From the NCBI RefSeq assembly GCF_014645895.1, contig NZ_BMMP01000009.1, forward strand, positions 62,001 to 126,000: DNA of 64,000 nt, in the 5' to 3' direction. Source of the stretch: Streptomyces daqingensis (GTDB lineage Bacteria > Actinomycetota > Actinomycetes > Streptomycetales > Streptomycetaceae). The number at the start of each line of letters is the position of its first letter. Positions within the stretch are counted from its first letter, which is position 1. A program made the position numbers and the translations under genes. Below the pieces are notes generated by a model, which worked only from the letters and a program-made list of their open reading frames with translations, was not told the origin of the DNA and searched no databases. This document shows positions 34,835-44,210 of this stretch, one piece after another.

Positions 34835-37009
34835 GTGCCGGTGTCAACCGCGCTCCGGCAGTTAGTGCTCAAGATCCACAGCAGATGCGATCTCGCCTGC
34901 GACCACTGCTACATCTATGAGCACGGCGACTCCACCTGGGCCTCGCTGCCGAAGGTGATGTCGGAGGAGACGGCCGCCCGTGTGGCCCGGCGCTTCTCGC
35001 AGTACGCCGTGGACCAGGGGCTGGAGGAAGTCCTCGTCATCCTCCACGGCGGTGAGCCGCTTCTCGTCGGCCCGCGGCGCATGCGGGCCATCTGCGAGCG
35101 GCTGATCGAGGAGCTGTCGCCCGTCACCTCGCTCGACCTGCGGATCCACACCAACGGCGTCACGCTGAACCGCACATTCCTGCGGCTCTTCGACGAGTTG
35201 GGCGTGAAGGTCGGGATCTCGCTGGACGGCGACCGGGCCGCGAACGACAGGCACCGGCGGGACCGGCGGGGCCGCAGCAGTTACGACCGCGTGCTGCGTG
35301 CCGTGGAGTTACTGAGCGAGCCCGAGTTCCGCCATCTGTACCAGGGGCTGCTCTGCACGGTCGACGTCGCCAACGATCCCGTGGCCGTCCACGACGCGCT
35401 CGTCGCGCTCGATCCGCCCAGGATCGACTATCTGCTTCCGCACGCGACGTGGGATCACCCGCCCGGCCGCCCCGTGACGGTCTCAGGGCGCGAGGAGACT
35501 CCCTACGCCGACTGGCTGCTGGCCGTATTCGACCGGTGGGACGAGCAGGGGCAGGCCACGCCCGTGCGCCTCTTCGACTCCGTCCTCTCCACCCTGCGGG
35601 GCGGTCCGAGCCTCACGGAAGCCTTGGGGCTGGAACCGTCCGACCTGGCCGTCGTGGAGACGGACGGCAGCTTCGAGCAGGCGGACTCGCTGAAGACGGC
35701 CTTCGACGGCGCCGCCGCGACCGGATACGACGTCCACCGGCACGGATTCGAGACGCTGGCCGCGCACCCGGGGGTGCTGGCCCGACAGACCGGCATCGAC
35801 GGGCTGGCGGCGGAGTGCCGCTCCTGCCCGGTGGTCGACTCCTGCGGGGGCGGCCTGTACGCGCACCGCTACCGCAGCGGCCACGGCTTCCGGAACCCGT
35901 CCGTATACTGCGCGGACCTGAAGTCGCTTATTCAAGGCGTGGCCGAACGCGTGACCAGCTGGGACACGTCGCCGGTGGTGCGGAGCGACGACGAACTCGC
36001 CTACGAGCAGTCGGTGCTGAACCGCACCGTGCTCGCCGGGCTCGAACCGGAGGGGCCGGTGTGGGAGGCGTTCACCGCGCTCGACGCCTCCCCGGCCGGA
36101 GCGGCGGGACTCGACGACGTGCTCCGCTACCCCTACGTCCGCGGTGCTCTCCTTGCGGCGGCCGCCGGACGCGGCGCCGGCGCCGCCCGGCTCGGTGCCA
36201 CGGCCGTGGCTGCGGCGGTGCGCTCCCGGACCGAGGTGAGGGTGTCCTGGCGAGGTCAGGGGCCCCGGTTGCACCTGCCGTCCCTCGGCACCCTGACCCT
36301 CGGCGGAATGAGGGGCTCCCGCGGAGGCGGAGCGGCGGTCGAGGGCCGCATCGAGGTGGTCGTCCACGGCGACGGCCGCACCCTCGACGTCCGGGACGAG
36401 GACGCGGGGGTCAAGAAGACCGTGGTGCTCCGCCAGGGCGAGGACGCCTGGCGTCCGCTGGAAGTGCTCCACGACGGGGTGCTCCTCGACGACGCCGACC
36501 CCCACCGCGACTGCTTCGGCGTTCCCGACGCCGGGCGCCTCAGCGAGGCGGAGCGCGAGGCGTTCTCCGGGCTCTGGAAGGAGGCGCGGCGCCTCCTCGA
36601 GTCGCGGGTGTCCGGGCAGACCCGCAGGGTCGTCGCGGTGACTCCGCTCCGGCCGGGTACGGGCGTTCATCTGTGCCTGCACGGTGAGGGCGCTCTCGGC
36701 GTCGGCATCGACACGTCTCCCGAGGAGCTGGCGCTGGAGGTCTTCCGCGCCACGCGGCAGGGCTGGCTGAGGGCGCTGCGGGAGTGCACGGATCTGACGC
36801 TCGTCGGAAGCCCCGCGGGGCAGCTGCTCGACGAAGCCGACCGGTCCGCCGCCGAGGCGGTGTTCGCCTGGTCGCCCGGCGACCGCGACCACGCCCGGGA
36901 CAACGCCGGCCGTGCCCTCGACGCGATCGAGTCCGGCCACCTCACGGGCAGCGGACGTGAGGTCGCCGCCCGGCTGCGCGCGGAACTCGCCGCGGGACGC
37001 TGTGGCTGA
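34835..37009 (+). CDS. fxsB: FxsB radical SAM/SPASM peptide maturase with C-terminal extension
   Basis: A 724-residue protein. The radical SAM domain has CDLACDHCYIYEH (CxxxCxxC, residues 18-25) and ILHGGEPLLVGP. The SPASM region has CRSCPVVDSCGGG with more cysteines downstream (about residues 328-365). This half matches FxsB. The second half (from about 400) resembles the fused HExxH-type beta-hydroxylase domain found in related proteins, but no HExxH is present; the corresponding helix reads FRATRQ. The start is GTG; a second GTG two codons later is possible. The stop overlaps the acetyltransferase GTG by 8 nt. Confidence 0.85.
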   Translation: MPVSTALRQLVLKIHSRCDLACDHCYIYEHGDSTWASLPKVMSEETAARVARRFSQYAVDQGLEEVLVILHGGEPLLVGPRRMRAICERLIEELSPVTSLDLRIHTNGVTLNRTFLRLFDELGVKVGISLDGDRAANDRHRRDRRGRSSYDRVLRAVELLSEPEFRHLYQGLLCTVDVANDPVAVHDALVALDPPRIDYLLPHATWDHPPGRPVTVSGREETPYADWLLAVFDRWDEQGQATPVRLFDSVLSTLRGGPSLTEALGLEPSDLAVVETDGSFEQADSLKTAFDGAAATGYDVHRHGFETLAAHPGVLARQTGIDGLAAECRSCPVVDSCGGGLYAHRYRSGHGFRNPSVYCADLKSLIQGVAERVTSWDTSPVVRSDDELAYEQSVLNRTVLAGLEPEGPVWEAFTALDASPAGAAGLDDVLRYPYVRGALLAAAAGRGAGAARLGATAVAAAVRSRTEVRVSWRGQGPRLHLPSLGTLTLGGMRGSRGGGAAVEGRIEVVVHGDGRTLDVRDEDAGVKKTVVLRQGEDAWRPLEVLHDGVLLDDADPHRDCFGVPDAGRLSEAEREAFSGLWKEARRLLESRVSGQTRRVVAVTPLRPGTGVHLCLHGEGALGVGIDTSPEELALEVFRATRQGWLRALRECTDLTLVGSPAGQLLDEADRSAAEAVFAWSPGDRDHARDNAGRALDAIESGHLTGSGREVAARLRAELAAGRCG

Positions 37010-37784
37010 CCACGGCACCCCCCGCACGGTCCCGGAGTTCGTGTCGTTCCTGGCCGGGTCGGGCGTCGCAGCGGGAGGCACGCTGCTCGTCCACGCCTCC
37101 CTCAGCGGAATCGGCATGACACCCGCGGACGTCCTCACGGCCCTCCGCGCCGTCCTCGGGGCCCAAGGCACGCTGGTGGTCCCCGCGTTCACGCCCGAGA
37201 ACTCCGACACGTCGCAGGCGTACCTGGAACGCACCGCGCACATGTCGCCCGCCGAGCGGGAGGCCGACCGGGCCGCCATGAAGCCGTTCGATCCGCGGAC
37301 GACGCCCTGCCCGGCCATGGGGGCGCTCGCCGAGCACGTGCGGTGCGCACCGGACGCGTACCGCAGCGCGCACCCCCAGTCGTCGTTCGCCGCCGTCGGC
37401 GCGCGGGCCGCGCAGCTCATGGACGGGCACGACCCGGAGTGCCACCTGGGAGAGCGTTCGCCGCTCGGGAAGCTGTACGAGGAGGATGCTCAAGTGCTCC
37501 TGCTGCGTGCCGACTTCGGGCAGTGCAGCGCCTTCCACCTGGCCGAGTACAGGGCTCGGCCCCACCCGCCGACGCGCTCGTACCGCTGTGTGGCCGGGAG
37601 CCCGGGGCGCTGGGTCACGTACCGGGACGTCGTCCTGGACGACAGCGATTTCACGGCTATCGGATCCCGGATGCAGGGACGCCTCGTCACCCGCCGTGTC
37701 CTGCGGGGAAGGCCCGTCTCACTCTTCGGGTTGCGCGACGCCGTCGACCACGCATGCAAGGACATGCTCGCGCATCGCCGATGA
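37002..37784 (+). CDS. AAC(3)-family N-acetyltransferase in FxSxx operon
   Basis: A 260-residue protein of the aminoglycoside 3-N-acetyltransferase fold. Blocks seen are TLLVHASLSGIG (about residue 28), VVPAFTPENSD, RSAHPQSSFAAVGARA (about residue 120) and GERSPLGKLYEEDAQVLLL, with CSAFHLAEYRA carrying the likely catalytic histidine. It overlaps fxsB by 8 nt, so it is part of the operon. Genes of this fold recur next to FxsB, where the substrate is likely the peptide or another amine and not an aminoglycoside. Resistance is not implied. Confidence 0.82.
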   Translation: MADHGTPRTVPEFVSFLAGSGVAAGGTLLVHASLSGIGMTPADVLTALRAVLGAQGTLVVPAFTPENSDTSQAYLERTAHMSPAEREADRAAMKPFDPRTTPCPAMGALAEHVRCAPDAYRSAHPQSSFAAVGARAAQLMDGHDPECHLGERSPLGKLYEEDAQVLLLRADFGQCSAFHLAEYRARPHPPTRSYRCVAGSPGRWVTYRDVVLDDSDFTAIGSRMQGRLVTRRVLRGRPVSLFGLRDAVDHACKDMLAHRR

Positions 37785-37858
37785 ATGTCTTGTATTAAGC
37801 GGCCACCGTCCCCGAATCATCGGGCACATTAGGTATCCGATCGTGGCCAGGGGGGTGT

Positions 37859-39181
37859 ATGGAGGCGGGGGACGGCGGGACGCGACGCATGCCGCAACAG
37901 ACGGAGGAGGGCCCGTACTTCTTCCTGAGCTACGCGCACACGCCTGCCGACCCCGACGGCCCCGACCCCGACCACTGGGTACGCGTCCTGTTCAAGGACC
38001 TGTGCCGGGACATCCTCCAGCTGACCACGCTGCCGGGCGCCGCCGACGCCGGGTTCATGGACAGGCAGCTGCGGGCGGGGGACGGCTGGCCGGACAAGCT
38101 GAGCCAGAACCTCGCCGGCTGCCGGGTGTTCGTACCGCTGTACGCGCCCCGGTACTTCAGCAGCATGGAGTGCGGGCGGGAATGGTATGCGTTCAACGAC
38201 CGCGTACTACGCGCCCGGCGCACGGGCCAGGGCGACTTCTCGGCCATCGTGCCCGCACTGTGGACTCCCGTCCCGCTGAACGACTTACCGGAGCCCGCCC
38301 GGCACATCCACGTCGACCACGCTGAGTACGGCACCGAGTACGCACGTGACGGGTTCTACGGGCTGATCAAAGTGAAGCGCTTGCACGACGCCTACTCGGA
38401 GGCCGTCTTCCGTCTCGCCCGGCGCATCGTCGACGTGGCGCGGACGTCCTCCCCGCCCCCGTGCGAACCCCGCGACTACGAGTCCACACCCAGCGCCTTC
38501 AGACCGCAGGGCAGCAGCGCCCGCTCCATCCACATCACCGTCGCCGCGCCCACGCGCTACACCCTGCCCGAGAACCGGACCCCCGCGCCGTACGGGACGA
38601 CGGCACAGGAATGGGGCCCCTACCAGGAGACGACGCGGCCCCTCGCCAAGGTCGTCAGCGAGCAGATCCGCTCGCTCGACTACCAGTTGAGCGTCTCCGA
38701 CTTCGACGAGCAGGCCGCGGCGGACTCGCAGGGCGCCTCGGCGGGCGCCGACAGGCCGAACGTCCTGCTGCTCGACTTCTGGGCGCTCGGCGACGAGGGG
38801 CGGCGCCGCCGGCTCGCCGCCTACGACGCGACTGCGCAGCCGTGGACGAGCATGGTCGTGCCGCGCTGCGGCGACGACGTGCAGAACCGCGGCGAGGAGG
38901 GCGAACGGCTCTTCAGATCCGTCGCCGACACCCTGCCCACCCTCACCGCGCGGGGCAAACTCTCGGGCTGCCGCACCGCCGTCGACGGAGTGCCGACGCT
39001 GGACGCCTTCAGCCACGTGCTGCCGAAGGTCGTCGCCGAGTCGGCCAACCTCTTCTTCACCCACGCCAAGGCTCACCCGCCGGCCGGGGAGCGCATGCCG
39101 CGCCCCCGCCTCACCGGCCCCACACAGTGGGAGCCGGACGGAGAGCCACCGCCGTCACTCGCGCCTGGAGGGTCCGCATGA
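37859..39181 (+). CDS. fxsC: TIR-like protein FxsC
   Basis: A 440-residue protein with two TIR-like regions. The first (about residues 20-190) begins GPYFFLSYAHTP and contains WPDKLSQNLAGCRVFVPLYAPRYFSS and CGREWYAF, as in FxsC proteins. The second (about residues 280-400) is the PNVLLLDFWAL half. In FxSxx-COOH systems FxsC works beside FxsT, but its enzyme activity is untested. An AT-rich stretch upstream (TTGTATTAAG and TAGGTAT) suggests an internal promoter. The last codons overlap fxsT as ATGA. Confidence 0.85.
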   Translation: MEAGDGGTRRMPQQTEEGPYFFLSYAHTPADPDGPDPDHWVRVLFKDLCRDILQLTTLPGAADAGFMDRQLRAGDGWPDKLSQNLAGCRVFVPLYAPRYFSSMECGREWYAFNDRVLRARRTGQGDFSAIVPALWTPVPLNDLPEPARHIHVDHAEYGTEYARDGFYGLIKVKRLHDAYSEAVFRLARRIVDVARTSSPPPCEPRDYESTPSAFRPQGSSARSIHITVAAPTRYTLPENRTPAPYGTTAQEWGPYQETTRPLAKVVSEQIRSLDYQLSVSDFDEQAAADSQGASAGADRPNVLLLDFWALGDEGRRRRLAAYDATAQPWTSMVVPRCGDDVQNRGEEGERLFRSVADTLPTLTARGKLSGCRTAVDGVPTLDAFSHVLPKVVAESANLFFTHAKAHPPAGERMPRPRLTGPTQWEPDGEPPPSLAPGGSA

Positions 39182-42100
39182 ACGCTGCCCGCGACGGACG
39201 CATCATCACGTTCTACTCGTACAAGGGCGGCACCGGGCGGACGATGGCGCTGGCCAACACCGCCTGGATCCTCGCCGCGAGCGGCAAGCAGGTGCTCGCC
39301 GTCGACTGGGACCTGGAGGCCCCGGGCCTGCACCGCTTCTTCCACCCCTTCCTCGACTCGAACGTCCTCGGAGCGACCAGCGGCGTCATCGACATCATCA
39401 CGGAGTACTGCTGGCAGGCGACGACGAGCGGGCCCCGCACCGGCCCCTGGCACCGGGACTACGCGCGCGTCGAACCGCACGTCGTCTCCCTCACGCCCGA
39501 GCGGCTGGGGTGGCGGTTCCCGAAGGAGGCCACCCTCGACTTCCTCTCGGCGGGCCGGCAGAACCGCGAGTACTCCGCGAGCGTGTCGTCGTTCGAGTGG
39601 GACAACTTCTACGAGCGGCTCGGCGGCGGCCTGTTCCTCGACGCGCTCCGCGCCGACATGAAGGCCCACTACGACTACATCCTCATCGACTCCCGCACCG
39701 GGCTGTCCGACAACGCCGACATCTGCACCATCCACATGCCCGACCTGCTCGTCGACTGCTTCACGCTCTCCGATCAGGCCCTGGACGGCGCCGCCGCGAT
39801 CGCCCGCAGCGTCGAGGCCGGGTACAGGGGCCGTCCCATCCGGGTGCTGCCGGTGCCGATGCGGATCGACGAAGGAGAGAAGGAGAAGGTCGACGCGGGC
39901 CGGGCGCTGGCCCGCCTGAAGTTCGACGGGCTCCCCAGGGGACTGACGGGGGAGGAACTCACCACCTACTGGGGCGCGGTGGAGATCCCGTACCGGCCGT
40001 ACTACGCGTACGAGGAGACGCTCGCCACGGTCGGCGACGAACCGGGCGTCGCCAACTCGCTGCTCTCCTCCTTCGAGCGGCTCACCGCGGTCCTCACCGA
40101 CGGGGAGGTGACGTCGCTGCCGGCGGTCGCCGAACAGGTGCGGCTGCGGTGCAGGGACGCCTTCCTGCGGAGGCGCCCCCACACCCCCACGACCGAGGTC
40201 ACGCTCGTCTACGTCGCCGAGAACCGCATGTGGGCGGACTGGATCGAAGCCGTCCTCACCCATGCCGGGTGCCACGTGACGCAGCGGGACCTCTCCTACG
40301 AGCAGGCCGGAGGCACGCCGGCCACCGGGGGGCCCGAGGCCAGGACGCTGGTGCTGCTCTCGCCGTCGTTCATCAAGTCCCGCTGGGCGCAGGCCGCCTG
40401 GCGTTCCCTGACACACGCCGGGGACCCCGGGAACCCGGACCACCGGCTGTATCCGCTCCGCATCGAGGACGCGCGGCTGCCCGCCGCGTACCAGGAGTTC
40501 AACCCCGTCGACCTCAACCGCGCCGACGAGCAGCAGTGCATCGCCGCGCTGCTGCGATGCGCCGGCCTCATGCCGCAGGCGCTGGACGGGGCGAGCCCCG
40601 GACCGCGCTTCCCCGGCAGGGTCCCGGCGGTGTGGAACGCTCCGCTGCGCAACACCACCTTCACCGGACGCGACGAGGTGCTCGACCAGCTCCGCGACCA
40701 GCTCGCCGGCGGTGTGTCGGCCGTCCTGCCGCAGCCGCAGGCGCTCTACGGCCTCGGGGGCGTCGGCAAGACGCAGGTCGCCATCGAGTACGTGCACCGC
40801 TTCCTCGCCGACTACGACCTGGTGTGGTGGATATCCGCCGAGGAGACGGAGCAGGTCGTCGCCTCGCTCGCCGAACTCGCCGCCAGGCTCGGCGCCCCCG
40901 CCGACGACATGGCCCTCGCGTGCTCCGAGGCCGTCCGCCTGCTCAGCCGCGGCACCCCCACCGAACAGTGGCTGCTCGTCTTCGACAACGCCGACGACCC
41001 CGCGCAGCTCACCCAGTACTTCCCCGCCGCGGGGAGCGGCCACATCCTCGTCACCTCCCGCAACCAGGCGTGGGCGCAGCACGGTGCCTCCCTCCCCGTC
41101 GACGTCTTCCGCCGCGAGGAGAGCGTGGAGCATCTGACGCGGCGTGCACCCGCGCTGAGCACCGGCGAGGCGGAGCAGGTGGCCGCCACCCTCGGCGACC
41201 TGCCGCTCGCCGTGGAGCAGGCGGCGGCGTGGCTCGCCGAGACCGCCAGCCCGGTGGACGAGTACCTCGCCCAGCTCGCGGCGCAGACCGTCGAGGTGCT
41301 GGCCCTGATGAACAGGGCCCCCAGCTACCCCGAGTCGGTCGCCGCGACGTGGAACGTCTCCATCGCCCGTCTCAGGGAGCGCTCACCGGCGTCCGTGCGC
41401 CTCCTGCAGCTGTGCGCCTTCCTGGCTCCCGAGCCCATCTCGAACCAGCTGCTCTACAGCAGGGAGATGATCGAGGCGCTGAAGCCGTACGACCCGGCGC
41501 TGCAGGAGAAGCTCGTCCTGGGGCGCGTCATCCGGGAGATCGGCCGGTTCGCGCTGGCCAAGATCGACCAGATGGGCAACAGCATCCAGGTGCACCGGCT
41601 CGTCCAGGCCATCATCCGCTCCCAGCTCAGCGAGGAGGAGCAGCGGGAGGCACGGCACGTCGTGCACACCGTCCTGTCCAGCGTCAGACCGGACGAGGAC
41701 GAGCCGATCGACGACCTCGGCACATGGCCGCGCTTCGACCTGATCTGGCCCCACCTGGGGGCGTCCGACGCCCGGCACTGCGTCGAACCGGAGACGCGCA
41801 GGCTGCTCATCGACCGCGTCCGCTACCTGTGGAAGCGCGGCGACTTCCCCAGTGCCCGCCATCTCGCCGAGGACCTCATCGAGGACTGGCGCGGGCTGCT
41901 CGGCGAGGACGACGTGCAGTACCTGTACCTGCGCGGGCAGCTCGCCAACATCCAGCGCTCCATGGGCCTCTACGTCGAAGCCCGGCAGATCGACACGGAC
42001 CTGCTCGACCGGCAGAAGGACGTGCTGGGCGACAGCCATCCGCACGCCTACGTGACCACCTCCAGCCTCGCCAGCGACCTCGCAGCGCTGGGCGAGTACC

Positions 42101-43113
42101 AGGAGGCAGTCGAGCTGGCCCGCCAGGCGCACGAGGGCTTCGGCCAGATCTTCCACGACTCCCATCCCCGTACCCTGTCCGCCGCCAACAACCTGGCACT
42201 CGCGCTCCGGATGGTCGGCCGCTTCGGCGAGGCCCGCGCGCTCGACCAGGACGTCCTGGACCGCCGCGTCGAAGTCCTCGGCCCGGAGCATCCCTACACC
42301 CTCGCCTCGGCCGCGGCCCTCGGCCGGGACCTGCGCGAGGTCGGCCGCTACAGCGAGTCCACGGCGCTGCTCTCGCGGACGTACGAGTCGCACAAGCGCA
42401 TACTCGGCAAGTCCTTCCCCGGCACCCTCGCCTGTGCCAAGTCGCTCGCGGTGTCGTTGCGCCGCGACGGGAAGCTGGAGGACGCCCGGCGCCTGACGCA
42501 GGCCACCCAGGCGCACTACCGCGCCCAGTACGCCACCCCCACGCCCGCCAGCCTGGCCTGCGACCTCAACCTGGCCGCGGACCTCTTCGCCGCCGACGAC
42601 CGCGAGGCCGCGCGCCGTGTCGCCGAGGAGGCGCTGGCGGAGTACATCAAGGTCCCCGGCGAGGAGCATCCGTACACCCAGGCCGCGCTCAACAACCTCG
42701 GGGTGTTCCACTGGGGCTGCGGCGACGCGGCGAAGGCGTCGCAGCTGCTGAAGCGTGCGTGGGAGCGGATGACGGAGGTGCTCGGGGACCAGCATCCCCA
42801 CACCCTGTTCTGCGCGGTGAACTACGCCAACGCCCTTGCCGACGGGGGGGAGCTGGAGGAGTCGCGGGCCCTGGAGGCGACCGCCGTGACCGCCCTGCGG
42901 AGCACGCTGGGGCCGCACCATCCGGAGACGCTGGGCGTCATCACCAACCAGGGCCTCACCCTGGCCGCGCTGGGACTCCCGGGCGAGGCGCACCGGCTGC
43001 GTGAGGACGCGCTCAGCGAACTGCGGCTGCTGCTCGGCGAGGACAGCGGCATCCTGCAGGTCGCGTCGGACGAGCGGCGGATCTACCGCGACCTGGAGCC
43101 ACTCGCGGTGTGA
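39178..43113 (+). CDS. fxsT: FxsT: ParA-like, TIR-like, NB-ARC and TPR STAND protein
   Basis: A 1311-residue multidomain regulator. Residues 8-260 form a SIMIBI ParA-like domain with the deviant Walker A YKGGTGRTM and VDWDLEAPGLHRFF. A TIR-like region (TLVYVAENRMWADWIEAVLTH, about 345) follows. The NB-ARC ATPase has ALYGLGGVGKTQVAIEYVH (about 525) and WLLVFDNADD (about 600). From about residue 900, a series of 42-residue TPR units repeats LGxxHPxT. FxsT is the FxSxx system TPR protein, probably a STAND switch that senses a trigger. It starts after GGAGGG and overlaps fxsC by 4 nt. Confidence 0.88.
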   Translation: MNAARDGRIITFYSYKGGTGRTMALANTAWILAASGKQVLAVDWDLEAPGLHRFFHPFLDSNVLGATSGVIDIITEYCWQATTSGPRTGPWHRDYARVEPHVVSLTPERLGWRFPKEATLDFLSAGRQNREYSASVSSFEWDNFYERLGGGLFLDALRADMKAHYDYILIDSRTGLSDNADICTIHMPDLLVDCFTLSDQALDGAAAIARSVEAGYRGRPIRVLPVPMRIDEGEKEKVDAGRALARLKFDGLPRGLTGEELTTYWGAVEIPYRPYYAYEETLATVGDEPGVANSLLSSFERLTAVLTDGEVTSLPAVAEQVRLRCRDAFLRRRPHTPTTEVTLVYVAENRMWADWIEAVLTHAGCHVTQRDLSYEQAGGTPATGGPEARTLVLLSPSFIKSRWAQAAWRSLTHAGDPGNPDHRLYPLRIEDARLPAAYQEFNPVDLNRADEQQCIAALLRCAGLMPQALDGASPGPRFPGRVPAVWNAPLRNTTFTGRDEVLDQLRDQLAGGVSAVLPQPQALYGLGGVGKTQVAIEYVHRFLADYDLVWWISAEETEQVVASLAELAARLGAPADDMALACSEAVRLLSRGTPTEQWLLVFDNADDPAQLTQYFPAAGSGHILVTSRNQAWAQHGASLPVDVFRREESVEHLTRRAPALSTGEAEQVAATLGDLPLAVEQAAAWLAETASPVDEYLAQLAAQTVEVLALMNRAPSYPESVAATWNVSIARLRERSPASVRLLQLCAFLAPEPISNQLLYSREMIEALKPYDPALQEKLVLGRVIREIGRFALAKIDQMGNSIQVHRLVQAIIRSQLSEEEQREARHVVHTVLSSVRPDEDEPIDDLGTWPRFDLIWPHLGASDARHCVEPETRRLLIDRVRYLWKRGDFPSARHLAEDLIEDWRGLLGEDDVQYLYLRGQLANIQRSMGLYVEARQIDTDLLDRQKDVLGDSHPHAYVTTSSLASDLAALGEYQEAVELARQAHEGFGQIFHDSHPRTLSAANNLALALRMVGRFGEARALDQDVLDRRVEVLGPEHPYTLASAAALGRDLREVGRYSESTALLSRTYESHKRILGKSFPGTLACAKSLAVSLRRDGKLEDARRLTQATQAHYRAQYATPTPASLACDLNLAADLFAADDREAARRVAEEALAEYIKVPGEEHPYTQAALNNLGVFHWGCGDAAKASQLLKRAWERMTEVLGDQHPHTLFCAVNYANALADGGELEESRALEATAVTALRSTLGPHHPETLGVITNQGLTLAALGLPGEAHRLREDALSELRLLLGEDSGILQVASDERRIYRDLEPLAV

Positions 43114-43193
43114 GTCCCGGCGGGACGGGCCCGCGCACGACCGCGCCGACTGGCCGGGAGGAGGGTGGCGGCCCGCGACGGGACGCCGCCGTC

Positions 43194-44069
43194 CTACGCG
43201 GGCGCGCCGTCCACCACCCAGCGCAGCGCCCTCGGCAGCGCCCGGAACGCGGCGAAGTGCGCGGCGGCCGGTTCGAGCACGGAGTGCGCGCGGGGCATAC
43301 GGGCGGCAAGCCACGCGGCGTGCGAGGCCGGGGAGAACGGGTCCCGGCGCCCGTGCCACAGCAGTACGGGCGTCCGCACCTCCGCGGGGTCGAAGCCCCA
43401 CGGACTGCACAGTGCCAGCGCGTCGTCGATCCAGCCGTAGGGGGACCGCCGTACGGCCTCCACGTAGGTGCGCAGCAGCATGGACCTCAGCCCCGTGTCG
43501 GAGAGGATGCGCAGGTCGTCGTCGGTCAGTTCGTCCCGCAGCGCCTCGATGAGGTGGGCGGGGTCGGTGCGGATCGCTTCCGAGCGCGGGATGAGGCGCC
43601 GGGCGAGACCTTCCGGGTCCCGGACGGCCGTGCGGAAGTCGTCGATGTTCGACTCGGCCATGCCCTCGTACCAGTCGAGTCCTTCCGCATCCACCGGAGC
43701 GAGGCTGACGAGGGCGGCCACCCGCGTCACCCTCTCCGGAAGCAGCGCGGCGCAGGCGAGGGCGTGGGGGGCTCCGGCCGACCGGCCGACGACGGCGAAC
43801 CGGTCGACGCCGAGCCTGTCCGCGACGGCCACCACGTCGCGGATGCCGTCGGAGACGCGCCGGCCGGGCTGGCGGTCCGAACCGCCGTAGCCGGGACGGT
43901 CGTACGAGATCAGGCGGGTGCGCCGCTGGTAGAGGACCATGTCGCGCGGCCGGGGCCCCATCCGGCAGCCGGGCATGCCGTGCAGGAGGAAGACCGGTCG
44001 CCCGTTCGGATCCCCCGCCCACTCCACCCTGAGCTGGCGCCCGTCCTCAGCCCGCATCCATTCACGCAC
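43194..44069 (-). CDS. Alpha/beta hydrolase
   Basis: A 291-residue alpha/beta hydrolase. The oxyanion-hole motif is LLHGMPGCRMGP (about residue 28), the nucleophile elbow is GRSAGAP (Ser about 97), a late acid lies in WHGRRDPFSPASH (Asp about 240) and the catalytic His candidate is in AAAHFAAF near the C-terminus. The elbow GxSxG fits a serine esterase, lipase or epoxide-hydrolase-like enzyme; substrate unknown. The GTG start follows GGGAGGGC. It is convergent with fxsT and not obviously related to it. Confidence 0.82.
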   Translation of the reverse strand: MREWMRAEDGRQLRVEWAGDPNGRPVFLLHGMPGCRMGPRPRDMVLYQRRTRLISYDRPGYGGSDRQPGRRVSDGIRDVVAVADRLGVDRFAVVGRSAGAPHALACAALLPERVTRVAALVSLAPVDAEGLDWYEGMAESNIDDFRTAVRDPEGLARRLIPRSEAIRTDPAHLIEALRDELTDDDLRILSDTGLRSMLLRTYVEAVRRSPYGWIDDALALCSPWGFDPAEVRTPVLLWHGRRDPFSPASHAAWLAARMPRAHSVLEPAAAHFAAFRALPRALRWVVDGAPA

Positions 44070-44210
44070 GCTGCCCTCCCCCGGCTCGGCCCTTCGTGCG
44101 TCCACCGTGTCTCTACCCGTGGGGCGACGGCGGCTCACCCCGCCCGGTGCGGGGACCCGGGGGCAGGTCGGCAGGTCCCTCTGCAGCGGGGCGGGGGCGG
44201 TGACGCCGCG

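Noticed and set aside
37002-37784. Aminoglycoside resistance gene
   Set aside because: The fold is AAC(3), but it overlaps fxsB and homologues recur in FxSxx operons, so a peptide-related substrate is more likely than an antibiotic.
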